Positions 47,162 through 58,115 of a stretch of 64,000 nt of DNA are shown piece after piece (the first letter of the stretch is position 1; every line of letters begins with the position of its first letter). The stretch is from Burkholderiaceae bacterium (GTDB lineage: Bacteria; Pseudomonadota; Gammaproteobacteria; Burkholderiales; Burkholderiaceae_D): positions 186,001-250,000 of the forward strand of contig JAOASL010000003.1 in the NCBI GenBank assembly GCA_030158675.1. Direction: 5' to 3'. The notes beneath the pieces were generated by a model. The model was not told where the DNA came from. It saw only the letters and a program-made list of their open reading frames with translations, and did no database searches. The position numbers and the translations under genes are program-made.

Positions 47162-47665
47162 GTGCAAACCATGAACAACGACACGCAACCGTGGTATCGA
47201 CATCGCTGGCCCTGGCTGCTGATGGCCGGGCCGATGGCGGTGCTGATTGCCGGCTTCGTCACGACCTGGATTTCCTTTGCCGGAGCCGATGCGCTGGTCG
47301 TCGACGACTATTACAAAAAAGGCCGGGCAATCAACCAGGATCTGCGCCGCGATCGTGCCGCCGCAACGCTGCGTCTGTCTGCGTCGATGCGTTATGATGC
47401 CGCGACCGGTACCCTGGCCGGTCGGTTGCAGGGAACGAAGACGGCGACTGCCGTGACCGTGCAGCTGATTCACCCGACGGTGCCGGCAAAAGACATCCGG
47501 CGCACTGTCACACCGGACGCCTCCGGAGAGTTCAGTTTGCCGCTTCCGCTGCTCGACAGGGCGAGGTGGCAGGTGCAGCTCGAAGATGTCGGCGGCCAAT
47601 GGCGGCTGCATGGCGACTGGCACTGGCCAGAACAGAAAAACATAGACATCCAGCCTGCCGCATAG
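47162..47665 (+). CDS. ccoH: FixH/CcoH family protein
   Basis: A 167-residue membrane-anchored periplasmic protein needed for cbb3 assembly. The start reads MQTMNNDTQPWYRHRWPWLL, then one membrane segment (about 17-40) and YYKKGRAINQD, typical of FixH. The start is GTG at 47162; an ATG at 47171 three codons later is an alternative. It begins 21 bp after ccoG. Confidence 0.9.
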   Translation: MQTMNNDTQPWYRHRWPWLLMAGPMAVLIAGFVTTWISFAGADALVVDDYYKKGRAINQDLRRDRAAATLRLSASMRYDAATGTLAGRLQGTKTATAVTVQLIHPTVPAKDIRRTVTPDASGEFSLPLPLLDRARWQVQLEDVGGQWRLHGDWHWPEQKNIDIQPAA

Positions 47666-47742
47666 ACGGGCAAGGGTGCATCACTGAACCGGCCCGGGAT
47701 GAGCGCATCGCCATTCCGCCCGGATTGAATCGGAGGGGATCC

Positions 47743-47982
47743 ATGCTCAAGTTGGCGATGTCGGTACTTTGGCCATCATTCCTGTCGGCCATCATTGCCG
47801 AAGGTTTTTTCTTTTCCGTATTCGACCCGAGCGACCTGATGCTGGTCGGAGGGCATGTCGATCTGGAGCCGATTGCTGCTTACACGGTGGGGTTTTTCTT
47901 TTTCTGGACCATCTGCGCAATCGCCAGCATGATCAGCCTTTACCTGGTTCGTACCGAAGTGCCAGGGCATCCGCCGTTCTGA
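47743..47982 (+). CDS. Small two-helix membrane protein in the cco cluster
   Basis: A 79-residue protein with hydrophobic segments at about 3-24 and 46-68 and a C-terminal tail LVRTEVPGHPPF. A strong GGAGGGG Shine-Dalgarno precedes the ATG by 4 bp. I do not recognise a characterised family. It lies 77 bp after ccoH on the same strand and is convergent with fnr, so a link to oxidase assembly or respiration is inferred only from position. A longer frame upstream (from 47566) overlaps ccoH and is rejected. Confidence 0.75.
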   Translation: MLKLAMSVLWPSFLSAIIAEGFFFSVFDPSDLMLVGGHVDLEPIAAYTVGFFFFWTICAIASMISLYLVRTEVPGHPPF

Positions 47983-48039
47983 CAAATTGACCGAGGGTTC
48001 GGCGTCAGCGTCGGTTCACTGGGCCAGACAAGATGAGCT

Positions 48040-48078
48040 GACTGTGCGCGCCCGTTGTTCGGGTCGCGCAGTCGTTTT
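48040..48078 (+). terminator. Probable terminator at the end of the cco cluster
   Basis: An imperfect stem of GACTGTGCGCGCCCG (48040-48054) with CGGGTCGCGCAGTC (48060-48073), followed by GTTTTC. It lies between the small membrane protein and fnr, which converge. Confidence 0.55.
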
Positions 48079-48848
48079 CATGCGGAGGTTTGGTCGTTGC
48101 TGTCCGTGCCTGCGGCGATCGCACGCAAGCGATCCGGATCAAGCAGCTCGATCTCGCGGTTTGCGACCCGCAGCAAGCCTTGCTTCTTCAGTCGCGACAA
48201 CAGCCGGCTGATGCTCTCGATCGTCAGTCCAAGGTAATTACCGATTTCTTCGCGCGACATGCGCAGCTGGAAGGTGGTCGACGAATAGCCGCGCGCCGCA
48301 TAGCGCGACGCAAGATTGACCAGGAAGGCCGCAAAGCGCTGCTCGGCCCGCATGTTTCCAAGCAGGAGCATCACGTTTTGCTCGCGCGTGATTTCGCGGC
48401 TCATCATCCGGTGGAAGTGATGCAGCAGTGTCGGTATCGTGCCGAAAAGATCTTCCAGTCGCGAAAACGGAATCTCGCAGACCTCGCTGTCCTCGAGCGC
48501 CATCGCGTCGCAGTGATGGCGATCGGTGCTGATCGCGTCCATGCCCAGCAATTCGCCCGCCATCTGGAAACCGGTGACCTGCTGCTCGCCGCCCGGGCTG
48601 ACCTGATAGGTCTTGAAATGCCCGAGACGGATCGCGTACAGGTTGGTGAATGTGTCCTCCATCCGGTACAGCAGCGAATCTTTCGGAACCTTGCGGCGGC
48701 GGCCGATGATCTGGTCGAGACGCTGCATGTCGGACTCGCCCAGTCCCATCGGCAGACACAGCTGATGCATGCTGCAGGTTGAGCAACTGTTGCGCAGAGA
48801 ATTGATCGAGATGCTCTTGCAGTCGGCGATTGGGGCGGATTGGGTCAT
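48078..48848 (-). CDS. fnr: FNR-type oxygen-sensing transcription regulator
   Basis: CRP/FNR-family activator with a [4Fe-4S] oxygen sensor. Cluster cysteines Cys22, Cys25 and Cys31 (SCSTCSMHQLC) and the internal Cys113 match the E. coli pattern. The cyclic-nucleotide-like domain spans about 45-155, and the HTH near 200-225 has E211, S214 and R215 in ESISR, the residues that read TTGA half-sites. The 256-residue protein probably binds the TTGAC-N4-GTCAA sites in this window. I see no such site before its own start. It is convergent with the cco cluster. Confidence 0.96.
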   Translation of the reverse strand: MTQSAPIADCKSISINSLRNSCSTCSMHQLCLPMGLGESDMQRLDQIIGRRRKVPKDSLLYRMEDTFTNLYAIRLGHFKTYQVSPGGEQQVTGFQMAGELLGMDAISTDRHHCDAMALEDSEVCEIPFSRLEDLFGTIPTLLHHFHRMMSREITREQNVMLLLGNMRAEQRFAAFLVNLASRYAARGYSSTTFQLRMSREEIGNYLGLTIESISRLLSRLKKQGLLRVANREIELLDPDRLRAIAAGTDSNDQTSA

Positions 48849-48923
48849 GGCGTCTGGCGGGTAGGAGCGAACCGACTGTATCCCATTCGGCGCAGGACCG
48901 CCACTTCGCTTGCCGAATTTGAA

Positions 48924-50297
<1,374 letters not shown>

Positions 50298-50322
50298 TTA
50301 TTTTTCCGATCAGGCCGATTCC

Positions 50323-51243
50323 ATGGCGCGTCCCAGTCGTACCGACAAGGCGGTTCCTGTCTTCGAGCTATATGGCGAGGAAGGGGGCCGGCCGACGCTT
50401 GACCCGATTCATGTCGAGTCTATTGCCGCGCGCAGCAGCTTGCACAATTGGGAGATCAAGCCGCACCGCCATCATGGCCTGTTCCAGTTGCTATGGCTTT
50501 CCGAGGGCGAGGGCCGGCTGATGCTGGACGGTGCGCCGGGCCGGCTCGTTCCCGGTTCGGTCGTGCTGGTACCGCAGCATTGCGTGCACGGTTTCCATTT
50601 CGAGCGCGACGCTGGCGGACTGGTACTGACGCTTGCCTATCCGATGCTTGCCGGTCTGTCCGGCGAACTGGGGCGCCGGCTTCTGGCCTTATCGGCGCCG
50701 AGCCTATGCCAGCTGAGCCGTTCCGGCGAGCGTGTGCAGATACAGCGGCTATGGAAGCTGCTGGCCAGCGAGTATGAAATGCATGCTGCGTTCCGGCCGC
50801 AATTACTGGAGGCGCTGGTGGTTGCGCTGCTGGCCTTGCTGTTGCGGCAGCGCGGGGCGGAGGGCGATAGCGCGGAGGCCGGAAGAATGCCAGTGCCAGC
50901 GCCGGCGTCGGCACATCTTGCGCGATTCGCCGCGGAGATCGAGCGCAGCTTTCGAACGCATGCGCCGCTGGCGCACTATGCATCGCTGCTGGGGCTGAGT
51001 GTTGCGCACCTGAATGCGCTGTGCCGCGAGTATGCGGGTCGGTCGGCACTGGGCATGGTGCATGACCGCTTGCTGCTGGAAGCGCGCCGCAACCTCGTCT
51101 ATACCGCAATGACGGTCAGGGAAGTTGCGGAGCTCTTGGGGTTTTCGGATCCGGCGTATTTCACGCGATTTTTCAGACGCGCCACCGGCAGGTCACCGAC
51201 CCAATTCAGGGAGCGCACGGACCTGCCGTCCGGCGTGCTCTGA
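50323..51243 (+). CDS. pobR: AraC-family regulator of pobA
   Basis: A 306-residue AraC-type activator. An N-terminal cupin-like sensor domain (HRHHGLFQLLWLSEGEG, then GSVVLVPQHCVHGF) is followed by a C-terminal double HTH (about 210-300) ending in VAELLGFSDPAYFTRFFRRATGRSP. The divergent placement next to pobA is typical of the AraC-type PobR (PobC) of Pseudomonas and Burkholderiales, which responds to 4-hydroxybenzoate. The 217-bp gap to pobA must hold both promoters; I cannot point to an operator with confidence. Confidence 0.9.
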   Translation: MARPSRTDKAVPVFELYGEEGGRPTLDPIHVESIAARSSLHNWEIKPHRHHGLFQLLWLSEGEGRLMLDGAPGRLVPGSVVLVPQHCVHGFHFERDAGGLVLTLAYPMLAGLSGELGRRLLALSAPSLCQLSRSGERVQIQRLWKLLASEYEMHAAFRPQLLEALVVALLALLLRQRGAEGDSAEAGRMPVPAPASAHLARFAAEIERSFRTHAPLAHYASLLGLSVAHLNALCREYAGRSALGMVHDRLLLEARRNLVYTAMTVREVAELLGFSDPAYFTRFFRRATGRSPTQFRERTDLPSGVL

Positions 51244-51286
51244 ACCCAACGGATCCGAGCTGGCCGGCGCAGATCCGTCGCAGCGA

Positions 51287-52174
51287 TCAGGGCAGTAGCA
51301 CGGCCAGTTCGCTGGATGCGTTCAGGAGTGCGGGCAGAAAGGATTGCTCGACCTGCGTGCGGGCAACGCGCGTCGCCTGGGCGCCGATGTTTAGCGCGGC
51401 CATCGTGGCGCCGGACGCACCCCGCACCGGCACTGCAATCGAGCGCAGACCGATTTCCAGTTCTTCCTCAACGACCGCATACCCTTTCAGGCGCACGTCG
51501 GCGATGATCTCGCGCAGCCGCGCTTCCGCAATTTCCGTGCGGTCGGTGAAGGCGACCAGTTTCACCCGAGAGAAGTATTCATTGAGCTCTGCCTCTGGCA
51601 AGCTGGCAAGCAGCACGCGTCCGAGCGACGTGCAGTAGGCCGGCAGCCTGCTGCCGGCATTGAGCGCGACCGACAGCACGCGCGAGGTCTGCGAGCGCGA
51701 GATATACAGCACTTCATCGTCTTCCAGCACGGCCAGCGAGCAGGATTCGTTCAACGTGCGGCTCAGCTGGTTCAGGCAAGGCTGCGCGGCGATGGTCAGC
51801 GGTGTCGACGACAGATAAGAGTAGCCCAGCGCCAGGATCTTGGGCTTCAGGTAAAAATTGTTCGCCTCCGAGTCCGCGTAACCGAGTTGCTTCAGGGTGT
51901 ACAGGCAGCGCCGGACTGCAGCGCGCGGAATTCCGGTCTTGTGACTGATCTGCGCGATCGTCATCGCCCGTCGCTGATCGCTGAAAGCCTTGACGACGGC
52001 GAGACCGCGCGCGAGCGAGGTCATGAAGCTGGGATCGGTCAGCGCATCGATTTCCTCAGCAATCGTGAGAGGACGTGCGGGCGGTAACGGCAATTCACTG
52101 GCGGCTTCCGGCGCCAGGGGTTCCGGCGCAGCGGCGCGGTTAGGATCGGTGATGGCGGTGGATATGTTCTGCAT
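51287..52174 (-). CDS. pcaR: IclR-family regulator of the pca genes
   Basis: A 295-residue IclR-type regulator. After a proline/alanine-rich N-terminus the HTH lies at about residues 50-95 (MTIAQISHKTGIPRAAVRRC), then the effector domain with SLAVLEDDEVLYISRSQTSR and YCTSLGRVLLA. PcaR activates pca genes with beta-ketoadipate. I use the ATG at 52174; the frame continues to 52267 but the additional residues look unlike the family. It is divergent from pcaI across a 613-bp gap with GTTCG/CGAAC palindromes. Confidence 0.92.
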   Translation of the reverse strand: MQNISTAITDPNRAAAPEPLAPEAASELPLPPARPLTIAEEIDALTDPSFMTSLARGLAVVKAFSDQRRAMTIAQISHKTGIPRAAVRRCLYTLKQLGYADSEANNFYLKPKILALGYSYLSSTPLTIAAQPCLNQLSRTLNESCSLAVLEDDEVLYISRSQTSRVLSVALNAGSRLPAYCTSLGRVLLASLPEAELNEYFSRVKLVAFTDRTEIAEARLREIIADVRLKGYAVVEEELEIGLRSIAVPVRGASGATMAALNIGAQATRVARTQVEQSFLPALLNASSELAVLLP

Positions 52175-52529
52175 GGTCAGATCGCTGTAAATGGTGGCTA
52201 TCTTGTGGACTGGAGACTGTTTGAAAACTGCGCTCTTCATTCGGTCCTGCGATGCTCGTCGCACCACTTGATCGACTGCGCCTCCCGAACCGAACTCGGC
52301 GCGCTCGCTGCCTTTTCAAACTGTCTGACGGGGACTCATGCCGCGAGGTCCGCGTGGTCCGCGTTGGCGAGGATTCCGGGAACGGCAGGGCGTTACCGTA
52401 ACGTAACTCGATATTTTTTTGACAATCTCTGCGCTGTTCATGGCGCCTGCCACTTTGTCCGTATGGAAGCGGGGAGAATTGTTGTGTCTTTCAGACATTT
52501 CAATAAATTTCACCCTTGCGAACGTCCGA

Positions 52530-52544
52530 GTTCGGGAACCGAAC
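52530..52544. promoter_or_regulatory. Probable PcaR operator, upstream copy
   Basis: GTTCGGGAACCGAAC, a perfect inverted repeat of GTTCG. Immediately to the left CGAAC (52519-52523) makes a second, everted pairing with the same GTTCG. Confidence 0.55.
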
Positions 52545-52628
52545 AAAAATTTTAGCTCCGCGCTTGTCGGTATTAATTGGCGGAGATACACTCCGACGCG
52601 CTGATAAATGTTCTATAGACAGCCAGTT

Positions 52629-52643
52629 GTTCGTTGATCGAAC
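52629..52643 (+). promoter_or_regulatory. Probable PcaR operator over the pcaI promoter
   Basis: GTTCGTTGATCGAAC, a GTTCG-N5-CGAAC palindrome that matches the 15-bp PcaR site I recall from P. putida (GTTCGATAATCGCAC) at 12 of 15 bases. It overlaps a -35 TTGATC (52634-52639), which stands 16 bp before TATAGG (52656-52661). Confidence 0.65.
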
Positions 52644-52787
52644 TTTTGGGCGAAGTATAGGGCGAGAATAACGCGTTATCAACCGGTGATTCCCAGGTTG
52701 TTTCTGGCGCCTTTTCGGTACCTTTGGGTCTTCAACTGGCGTGCTCGTCCACCCTCGACTGGCATTACCTATGACGGGAGGTTTTTC

Positions 52788-53459
52788 TTGGTCGATAAGA
52801 TCGTTCCAGATTTAGCGCAGGCCGTCGCCGGCATCTTCGATGGCGCGACAGTCATGATTGGTGGCTTCGGCAATGCCGGCATGCCCAGCGCACTCATCGA
52901 TGCGCTGATCGCACAGGGGGCCGGCGAGCTCACCATCGTCAACAATAACGCCGGCAACGGCGATGCCGGGCTGGCAGCACTGCTGGCCGCCGGTCGCGTG
53001 AAAAAAATCATTTGCTCGTTCCCGCGTCAGGTTGACTCCCATGTTTTCGATCGCCTGTACCGCGCCGGTGACGTGGCGCTCGAACTGACCCCGCAGGGCA
53101 ATCTGGCCGAGCGCATCCGCGCGGCCGGCGCCGGCATCGGCGGCTTCTTTTCGCCCACCGGCTTCGGCACGCTGCTGGCCGAGGGCAAGGAGACCCGCGT
53201 CATCAATGGCCGGCCCTATGTGCTGGAGTCGCCGATCCATGCTGACTTTGCGTTGATCAAGGCGTTAAAGGGTGACCGCTGGGGCAATCTCGTCTATCGC
53301 AAGGCCGCGCGCAACTTCGGCCCGATCATGGCGATGGCCGCGAAGTGCACGATTGCCCAGGTTGACGTAGTCGTGCCGCTGGGCGAACTCGATCCGGAAG
53401 TGATCGTCACCCCGGGAATTTTCGTGCAGCGCGTGGTGCAGGCCGGAGGGGTGCAATGA
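52788..53459 (+). CDS. pcaI: 3-oxoadipate CoA-transferase subunit A
   Basis: Alpha subunit of the enzyme moving CoA from succinyl-CoA to beta-ketoadipate. Conserved segments are GATVMIGGFGNAGMPSALID, NNNAGNGDAGL and the glycine-rich GGFFSPTGFGT. The frame is open from 52686, but homology starts near MVDKIVPD; the only matching start is TTG at 52788 with GGGAGG 6 bp upstream, giving 223 residues. This rare start may lower expression. A leader of about 120 bases is predicted. Overlaps pcaJ by 4 bp (ATGA). Confidence 0.9.
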   Translation: MVDKIVPDLAQAVAGIFDGATVMIGGFGNAGMPSALIDALIAQGAGELTIVNNNAGNGDAGLAALLAAGRVKKIICSFPRQVDSHVFDRLYRAGDVALELTPQGNLAERIRAAGAGIGGFFSPTGFGTLLAEGKETRVINGRPYVLESPIHADFALIKALKGDRWGNLVYRKAARNFGPIMAMAAKCTIAQVDVVVPLGELDPEVIVTPGIFVQRVVQAGGVQ

Positions 53460-54094
53460 AGCGATTTACCCGTGACGAAATGGCGCGCCGTGTCGCGCAA
53501 GACATCCCCGAGGGCGCGTATGTGAACCTCGGCATCGGCCTTCCCACCAAGGTCGCCAATCACCTCGACTCGTCGAAAGAAATTTTCCTGCACAGCGAGA
53601 ACGGCATTCTCGGCATGGGCCCGGCGCCACAGCCCGGTGCTGAAGACCCTGACCTGATCAACGCCGGCAAGCAGCCCGTCACCTTGCTGACCGGCGGCGC
53701 CTACTTCCATCATGCGGATTCATTCGCGATGATGCGCGGTGGCCATCTCGATATCTGCGTGCTGGGCGCATTTCAGGTATCGCAAAGCGGCGACCTCGCC
53801 AACTGGCACACCGGCGCGCCGGAGGCAATTCCTGCCGTCGGCGGCGCCATGGATCTGGCGATCGGCGCCAAGCGCGTGTTCGTGATGATGGAACACCAGA
53901 CCAAGAGCGGCGAGAGCAAGATCGTCGAGCACTGCAGCTATCCGCTGACAGGTGTCGGTTGCGTGGCGCGAATTTACACCGACCTTGCGACCATCGATGT
54001 CACTGCCGAAGGCCTGCGCGTCATTGACATGGCCGACGGACTGACGCTGGCCGAATTGCAGGCGCTGACCGGTGTGCGGCTGGCCATGGCCTGA
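53456..54094 (+). CDS. pcaJ: 3-oxoadipate CoA-transferase subunit B
   Basis: Beta subunit, 212 residues. The catalytic Glu is in [11 protein letters not shown] near residue 50, and [20 protein letters not shown] is typical. Translation is coupled to pcaI. Together they activate beta-ketoadipate for thiolysis by PcaF, encoded next. Confidence 0.95.
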   Translation: MKRFTRDEMARRVAQDIPEGAYVNLGIGLPTKVANHLDSSKEIFLHSENGILGMGPAPQPGAEDPDLINAGKQPVTLLTGGAYFHHADSFAMMRGGHLDICVLGAFQVSQSGDLANWHTGAPEAIPAVGGAMDLAIGAKRVFVMMEHQTKSGESKIVEHCSYPLTGVGCVARIYTDLATIDVTAEGLRVIDMADGLTLAELQALTGVRLAMA

Positions 54095-54134
54095 GCACCG
54101 CAGCAAGAACCCACATTCAACGATAGGACAACGA

Positions 54135-55337
<1,203 letters not shown>

Positions 55338-55362
55338 TCATTATTCGAGGCAAGGAACCAGC

Positions 55363-56064
55363 ATGTCTGTACTTCAACCCTATCGGCGTCCGGCAGCGGA
55401 AAGCCAGCCTGACTATCTTTACCCCGACTACCAGTCGACGGTCGCACGCACACCGTCCAGGCCACTGATCCTGCTGCCGCAATCGCTCTCGGAGATGACC
55501 GGGCCCGTGTTCGGCCAGGATCGCGTGCACCCGCAGGACGCGGACCTGACGCGCCAGCATGCCGACGAGCCACTCGGCGAGCGCATCATTGTCGCCGGTC
55601 GCGTGCTCGATGAAGATGGTCGCCCGGTGGCGAACCAACTGGTCGAGGTGTGGCAGGCGAATGCTGCCGGTCGTTACCGTCACAAGCGCGATCAGCACGA
55701 TGCACCGCTCGATCCCAATTTCACCGGCACCGGCCGCATGATGACGGATGCGAACGGCAATTACCGCTTTCTGACGATTCGTCCCGGGGCCTACCCGTGG
55801 CGCAACCATCCGAATGCCTGGCGGCCGGCGCACATTCATTTTTCGCTGTTCGGCCCGGCGTTTGCGACCCGACTGGTCACGCAAATGTATTTTCCCGGCG
55901 ACCCCTTGCTGCCTTTCGATCCTATCTACAACAGCGTGCCCGACGGCGCGCGCCAGAAGATGATCTCGGACTTCGACCTCGGCCTGACCGAGCCCGAGCA
56001 TGCGCTCGGCTTCCGCTTCAACATCGTCCTGCGCGGCCGCGATGCGACGCCGATGGAGAAATGA
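55363..56064 (+). CDS. pcaH: Protocatechuate 3,4-dioxygenase beta subunit
   Basis: Iron-binding subunit that opens the ring of protocatechuate between the hydroxyls. The 233-residue protein has the intradiol motif VEVWQANAAGRY and the ligand region GAYPWRNHPNAWRPAHIHFS, with the Tyr and His residues that hold Fe(III). Shine-Dalgarno AAGGA. It is 1 bp before pcaG. Confidence 0.95.
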   Translation: MSVLQPYRRPAAESQPDYLYPDYQSTVARTPSRPLILLPQSLSEMTGPVFGQDRVHPQDADLTRQHADEPLGERIIVAGRVLDEDGRPVANQLVEVWQANAAGRYRHKRDQHDAPLDPNFTGTGRMMTDANGNYRFLTIRPGAYPWRNHPNAWRPAHIHFSLFGPAFATRLVTQMYFPGDPLLPFDPIYNSVPDGARQKMISDFDLGLTEPEHALGFRFNIVLRGRDATPMEK

Positions 56065-56065
56065 C

Positions 56066-56638
56066 ATGAGTTTTCCTCTGACCCCGTCGCAGACCGTCGG
56101 CCCTTACCTGCACATTGGCTTCGACTGGCTGAATACCACCGAGCTGGCAGACGCCGGCGTGTCGGGCGAGCGTATCGTCGTCACTGGTCGTGTGCTGGAC
56201 GCCAAGGGCCAGCCCGTGCCGGATGGCGTGGTCGAGATCTGGCAGGCGAACGCACATGGCAAATATGCGCATCCTGATGACGCGCGCGCGCTGCCGACCG
56301 AGCCGGGCTTTACCGGGTTCGGCCGCTGCCCGACGGATCCCGAAGGGCGCTTCCGCTTCGCAACCGTCAAGCCCGGCTGCGTGCCCGCTGCCGACGGCCA
56401 GCCGCAGGCGCCGCATATCCTGGTCAATGTGTTCGCGCGCGGCCTGCTAAAGCAGCTGTCTACGCGGATTTATTTTTTGGGCGACAATCACGCCACGGAT
56501 CACGTGTTGCAGCAGGTGCCCGCCGAGCGTCGTGCAACCCTGATCGCAAAGCCGGCATCTGCTGCGCCGGCGACCTTCGAACGGGACATCGTGCTCGGCG
56601 GAGGCGGCGACAATGAAACCGTGTTTTTCGATTTCTGA
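56066..56638 (+). CDS. pcaG: Protocatechuate 3,4-dioxygenase alpha subunit
   Basis: Non-metal subunit of the dioxygenase, 190 residues. It starts MSFPLTPSQTVGPYLHIGF, typical for PcaG, and has VEIWQANAHGKY, parallel to PcaH, but lacks the iron ligand cluster. Start chosen at 56066, one base after the pcaH stop; the longer frame from 56000 lies inside pcaH. Confidence 0.95.
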   Translation: MSFPLTPSQTVGPYLHIGFDWLNTTELADAGVSGERIVVTGRVLDAKGQPVPDGVVEIWQANAHGKYAHPDDARALPTEPGFTGFGRCPTDPEGRFRFATVKPGCVPAADGQPQAPHILVNVFARGLLKQLSTRIYFLGDNHATDHVLQQVPAERRATLIAKPASAAPATFERDIVLGGGGDNETVFFDF

Positions 56639-56670
56639 TTCGCACTGCCAACACGCACTACCGACGTGAA

Positions 56671-56729
56671 CTCACGACGCTCACGACCGATTTTTACTGC
56701 CGACTTTCATTGCTGACTTTCACTGCTGA
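56671..56729. repeat. Short tandem repeats in the pcaG-pcaB gap
   Basis: Two copies of CTCACGAC(G/C) at 56671-56688, then three imperfect 13-bp units at 56691-56703, 56704-56716 and 56717-56729 of the form CTTTCA(C/T)TGCTGA. They end 12 bp before the pcaB ATG, which has no Shine-Dalgarno. Confidence 0.75.
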
Positions 56730-56741
56730 CACGCGACGACC

Positions 56742-58094
56742 ATGCAAGTCCTGACCTCCGCCATCTTTTCCAGTGAGGGCATGCAGCGCGTGTTCTCTGC
56801 CGGTAGTGCGGTTCAGCGCATGCTCGACTTCGAGGCGGCGCTGACTCGCGGACTGGCTTGCGAGGAGGTGATACCCACCTCCGCAGTGGCGCCGCTGCTG
56901 GCTTGCTGTGACGCGAGCGCCTATGACCTGACGGCACTGGCACTGGCTGCGCGCGATGCGGGTAATCTGGCCATTCCGCTGGTAAAGCAGTTAACCGCCA
57001 GGGTCGCCGAGCGCGATGCCGACGCGGCGCGCTACGTACATTGGGGCTCGACCAGCCAGGACGTGATCGATACCGGTATGGTGTTGCAGTTACGCGATGC
57101 GCTTGACCTGATCACCGTCGAGCTGGCTGAGCTGGCCGATGTGCTGGCCGGCCTCGCGCACCGGCACCGGACCACGCCGATGATGGGCCGCACCTGGATG
57201 CAGCATGCGCTGCCAATCACCTTCGGACTGAAAGCTGCCGGCTGGCTTGACGCGCTGATGCGGCATCAGCAGCGCCTGGCCGAAATGCGCGCACGGCTGT
57301 GCGTGCTGCAGTTCGGTGGCGCCACCGGTACACTCGCCAGCCTTGGTGACCGCGGCCTGGCCGTCGCGCATGCGGTCGCTGCTGCGCTCGACTTGCCGCT
57401 GCCCCATCTGCCCTGGCATGCACACCGTGATCGCTTCGCCGAATTTGCGACTACCCTGGGGCTGCTGACCGGCACCCTCGGCAAGATCGCGCGTGACATT
57501 GCCTTGCAAAACCAGACCGAAGTCGCGGAATTGTCTGAGCCAGTCGCTGTCGGACGTGGCGGTTCGTCGACCATGCCGCACAAGCGCAATCCGGTGGGTT
57601 GTGCGGCGGTATTGGCTGTGGCCGTGCGCGTGCCGGCATTGGTATCTACCCTGTTGTCGGCCATGCCGAACGAGCACGAGCGCGCGCTCGGTGGCTGGCA
57701 GGCCGAGTGGGACACCCTGCCCGAAATCGCTTCGCTGTGCGCTGCGGCGCTGACGCAGCTGCGCGATGTCGCCGAGGGCCTGCGCGTTGATACCGTGCGG
57801 ATGCGCAAGAACATGGAGCTGACTCAGGGGCTGGTGATGGCCGAGCCGGTGTCGCTGGCGCTGGCGGCGGAGTTCGGCCGTGCGCGAGCGCATGAGATCG
57901 TCGAATCGGCCTGCCATACTGCGATCGACAGCGGGCAGCACCTGCAGCAGGTATTGCAGATGGATGCGCGCGTGGCGTCGGTGCTCGGGCCGGAACGCCT
58001 GGCCGCGCTGTTCGATCCGCTGAGCTATACGGGAGAAGCGACCGCCTTCGTTGACCGCGTGCTTGCGGCGCACCGGCAGCGCAAGGCCGGATGA
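56742..58094 (+). CDS. pcaB: 3-carboxy-cis,cis-muconate cycloisomerase
   Basis: Lactonises carboxymuconate to gamma-carboxymuconolactone. Belongs to the fumarase/aspartase superfamily; the signature loop GGSSTMPHKRNP is visible near residue 285. Length 450 is normal. Other conserved parts are HWGSTSQDVIDTG and GRTWMQHALP. No Shine-Dalgarno is seen before the ATG, and the 103-bp upstream gap holds short tandem repeats. Confidence 0.95.
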   Translation: MQVLTSAIFSSEGMQRVFSAGSAVQRMLDFEAALTRGLACEEVIPTSAVAPLLACCDASAYDLTALALAARDAGNLAIPLVKQLTARVAERDADAARYVHWGSTSQDVIDTGMVLQLRDALDLITVELAELADVLAGLAHRHRTTPMMGRTWMQHALPITFGLKAAGWLDALMRHQQRLAEMRARLCVLQFGGATGTLASLGDRGLAVAHAVAAALDLPLPHLPWHAHRDRFAEFATTLGLLTGTLGKIARDIALQNQTEVAELSEPVAVGRGGSSTMPHKRNPVGCAAVLAVAVRVPALVSTLLSAMPNEHERALGGWQAEWDTLPEIASLCAAALTQLRDVAEGLRVDTVRMRKNMELTQGLVMAEPVSLALAAEFGRARAHEIVESACHTAIDSGQHLQQVLQMDARVASVLGPERLAALFDPLSYTGEATAFVDRVLAAHRQRKAG

Positions 58095-58115
58095 CCTATT
58101 TTATGGAGCCAATCG

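Larger units (their letters stand above)
52175..52787. other. 613-bp intergenic region between pcaR and pcaI
   Basis: No convincing gene. It holds divergent promoters, two 15-bp GTTCG-N5-CGAAC palindromes (52530-52544 and 52629-52643), a CGAAC-N6-GTTCG element at 52519-52534 and an AT-rich stretch at about 52480-52680. Small open frames here have no Shine-Dalgarno or family features. Confidence 0.7.

Noticed and set aside
47993-48006. TTGACCGAGGGTTC as an FNR site
   Set aside because: Only the left half fits; the right half lacks GTCAA, and it lies between the 3' ends of convergent genes.
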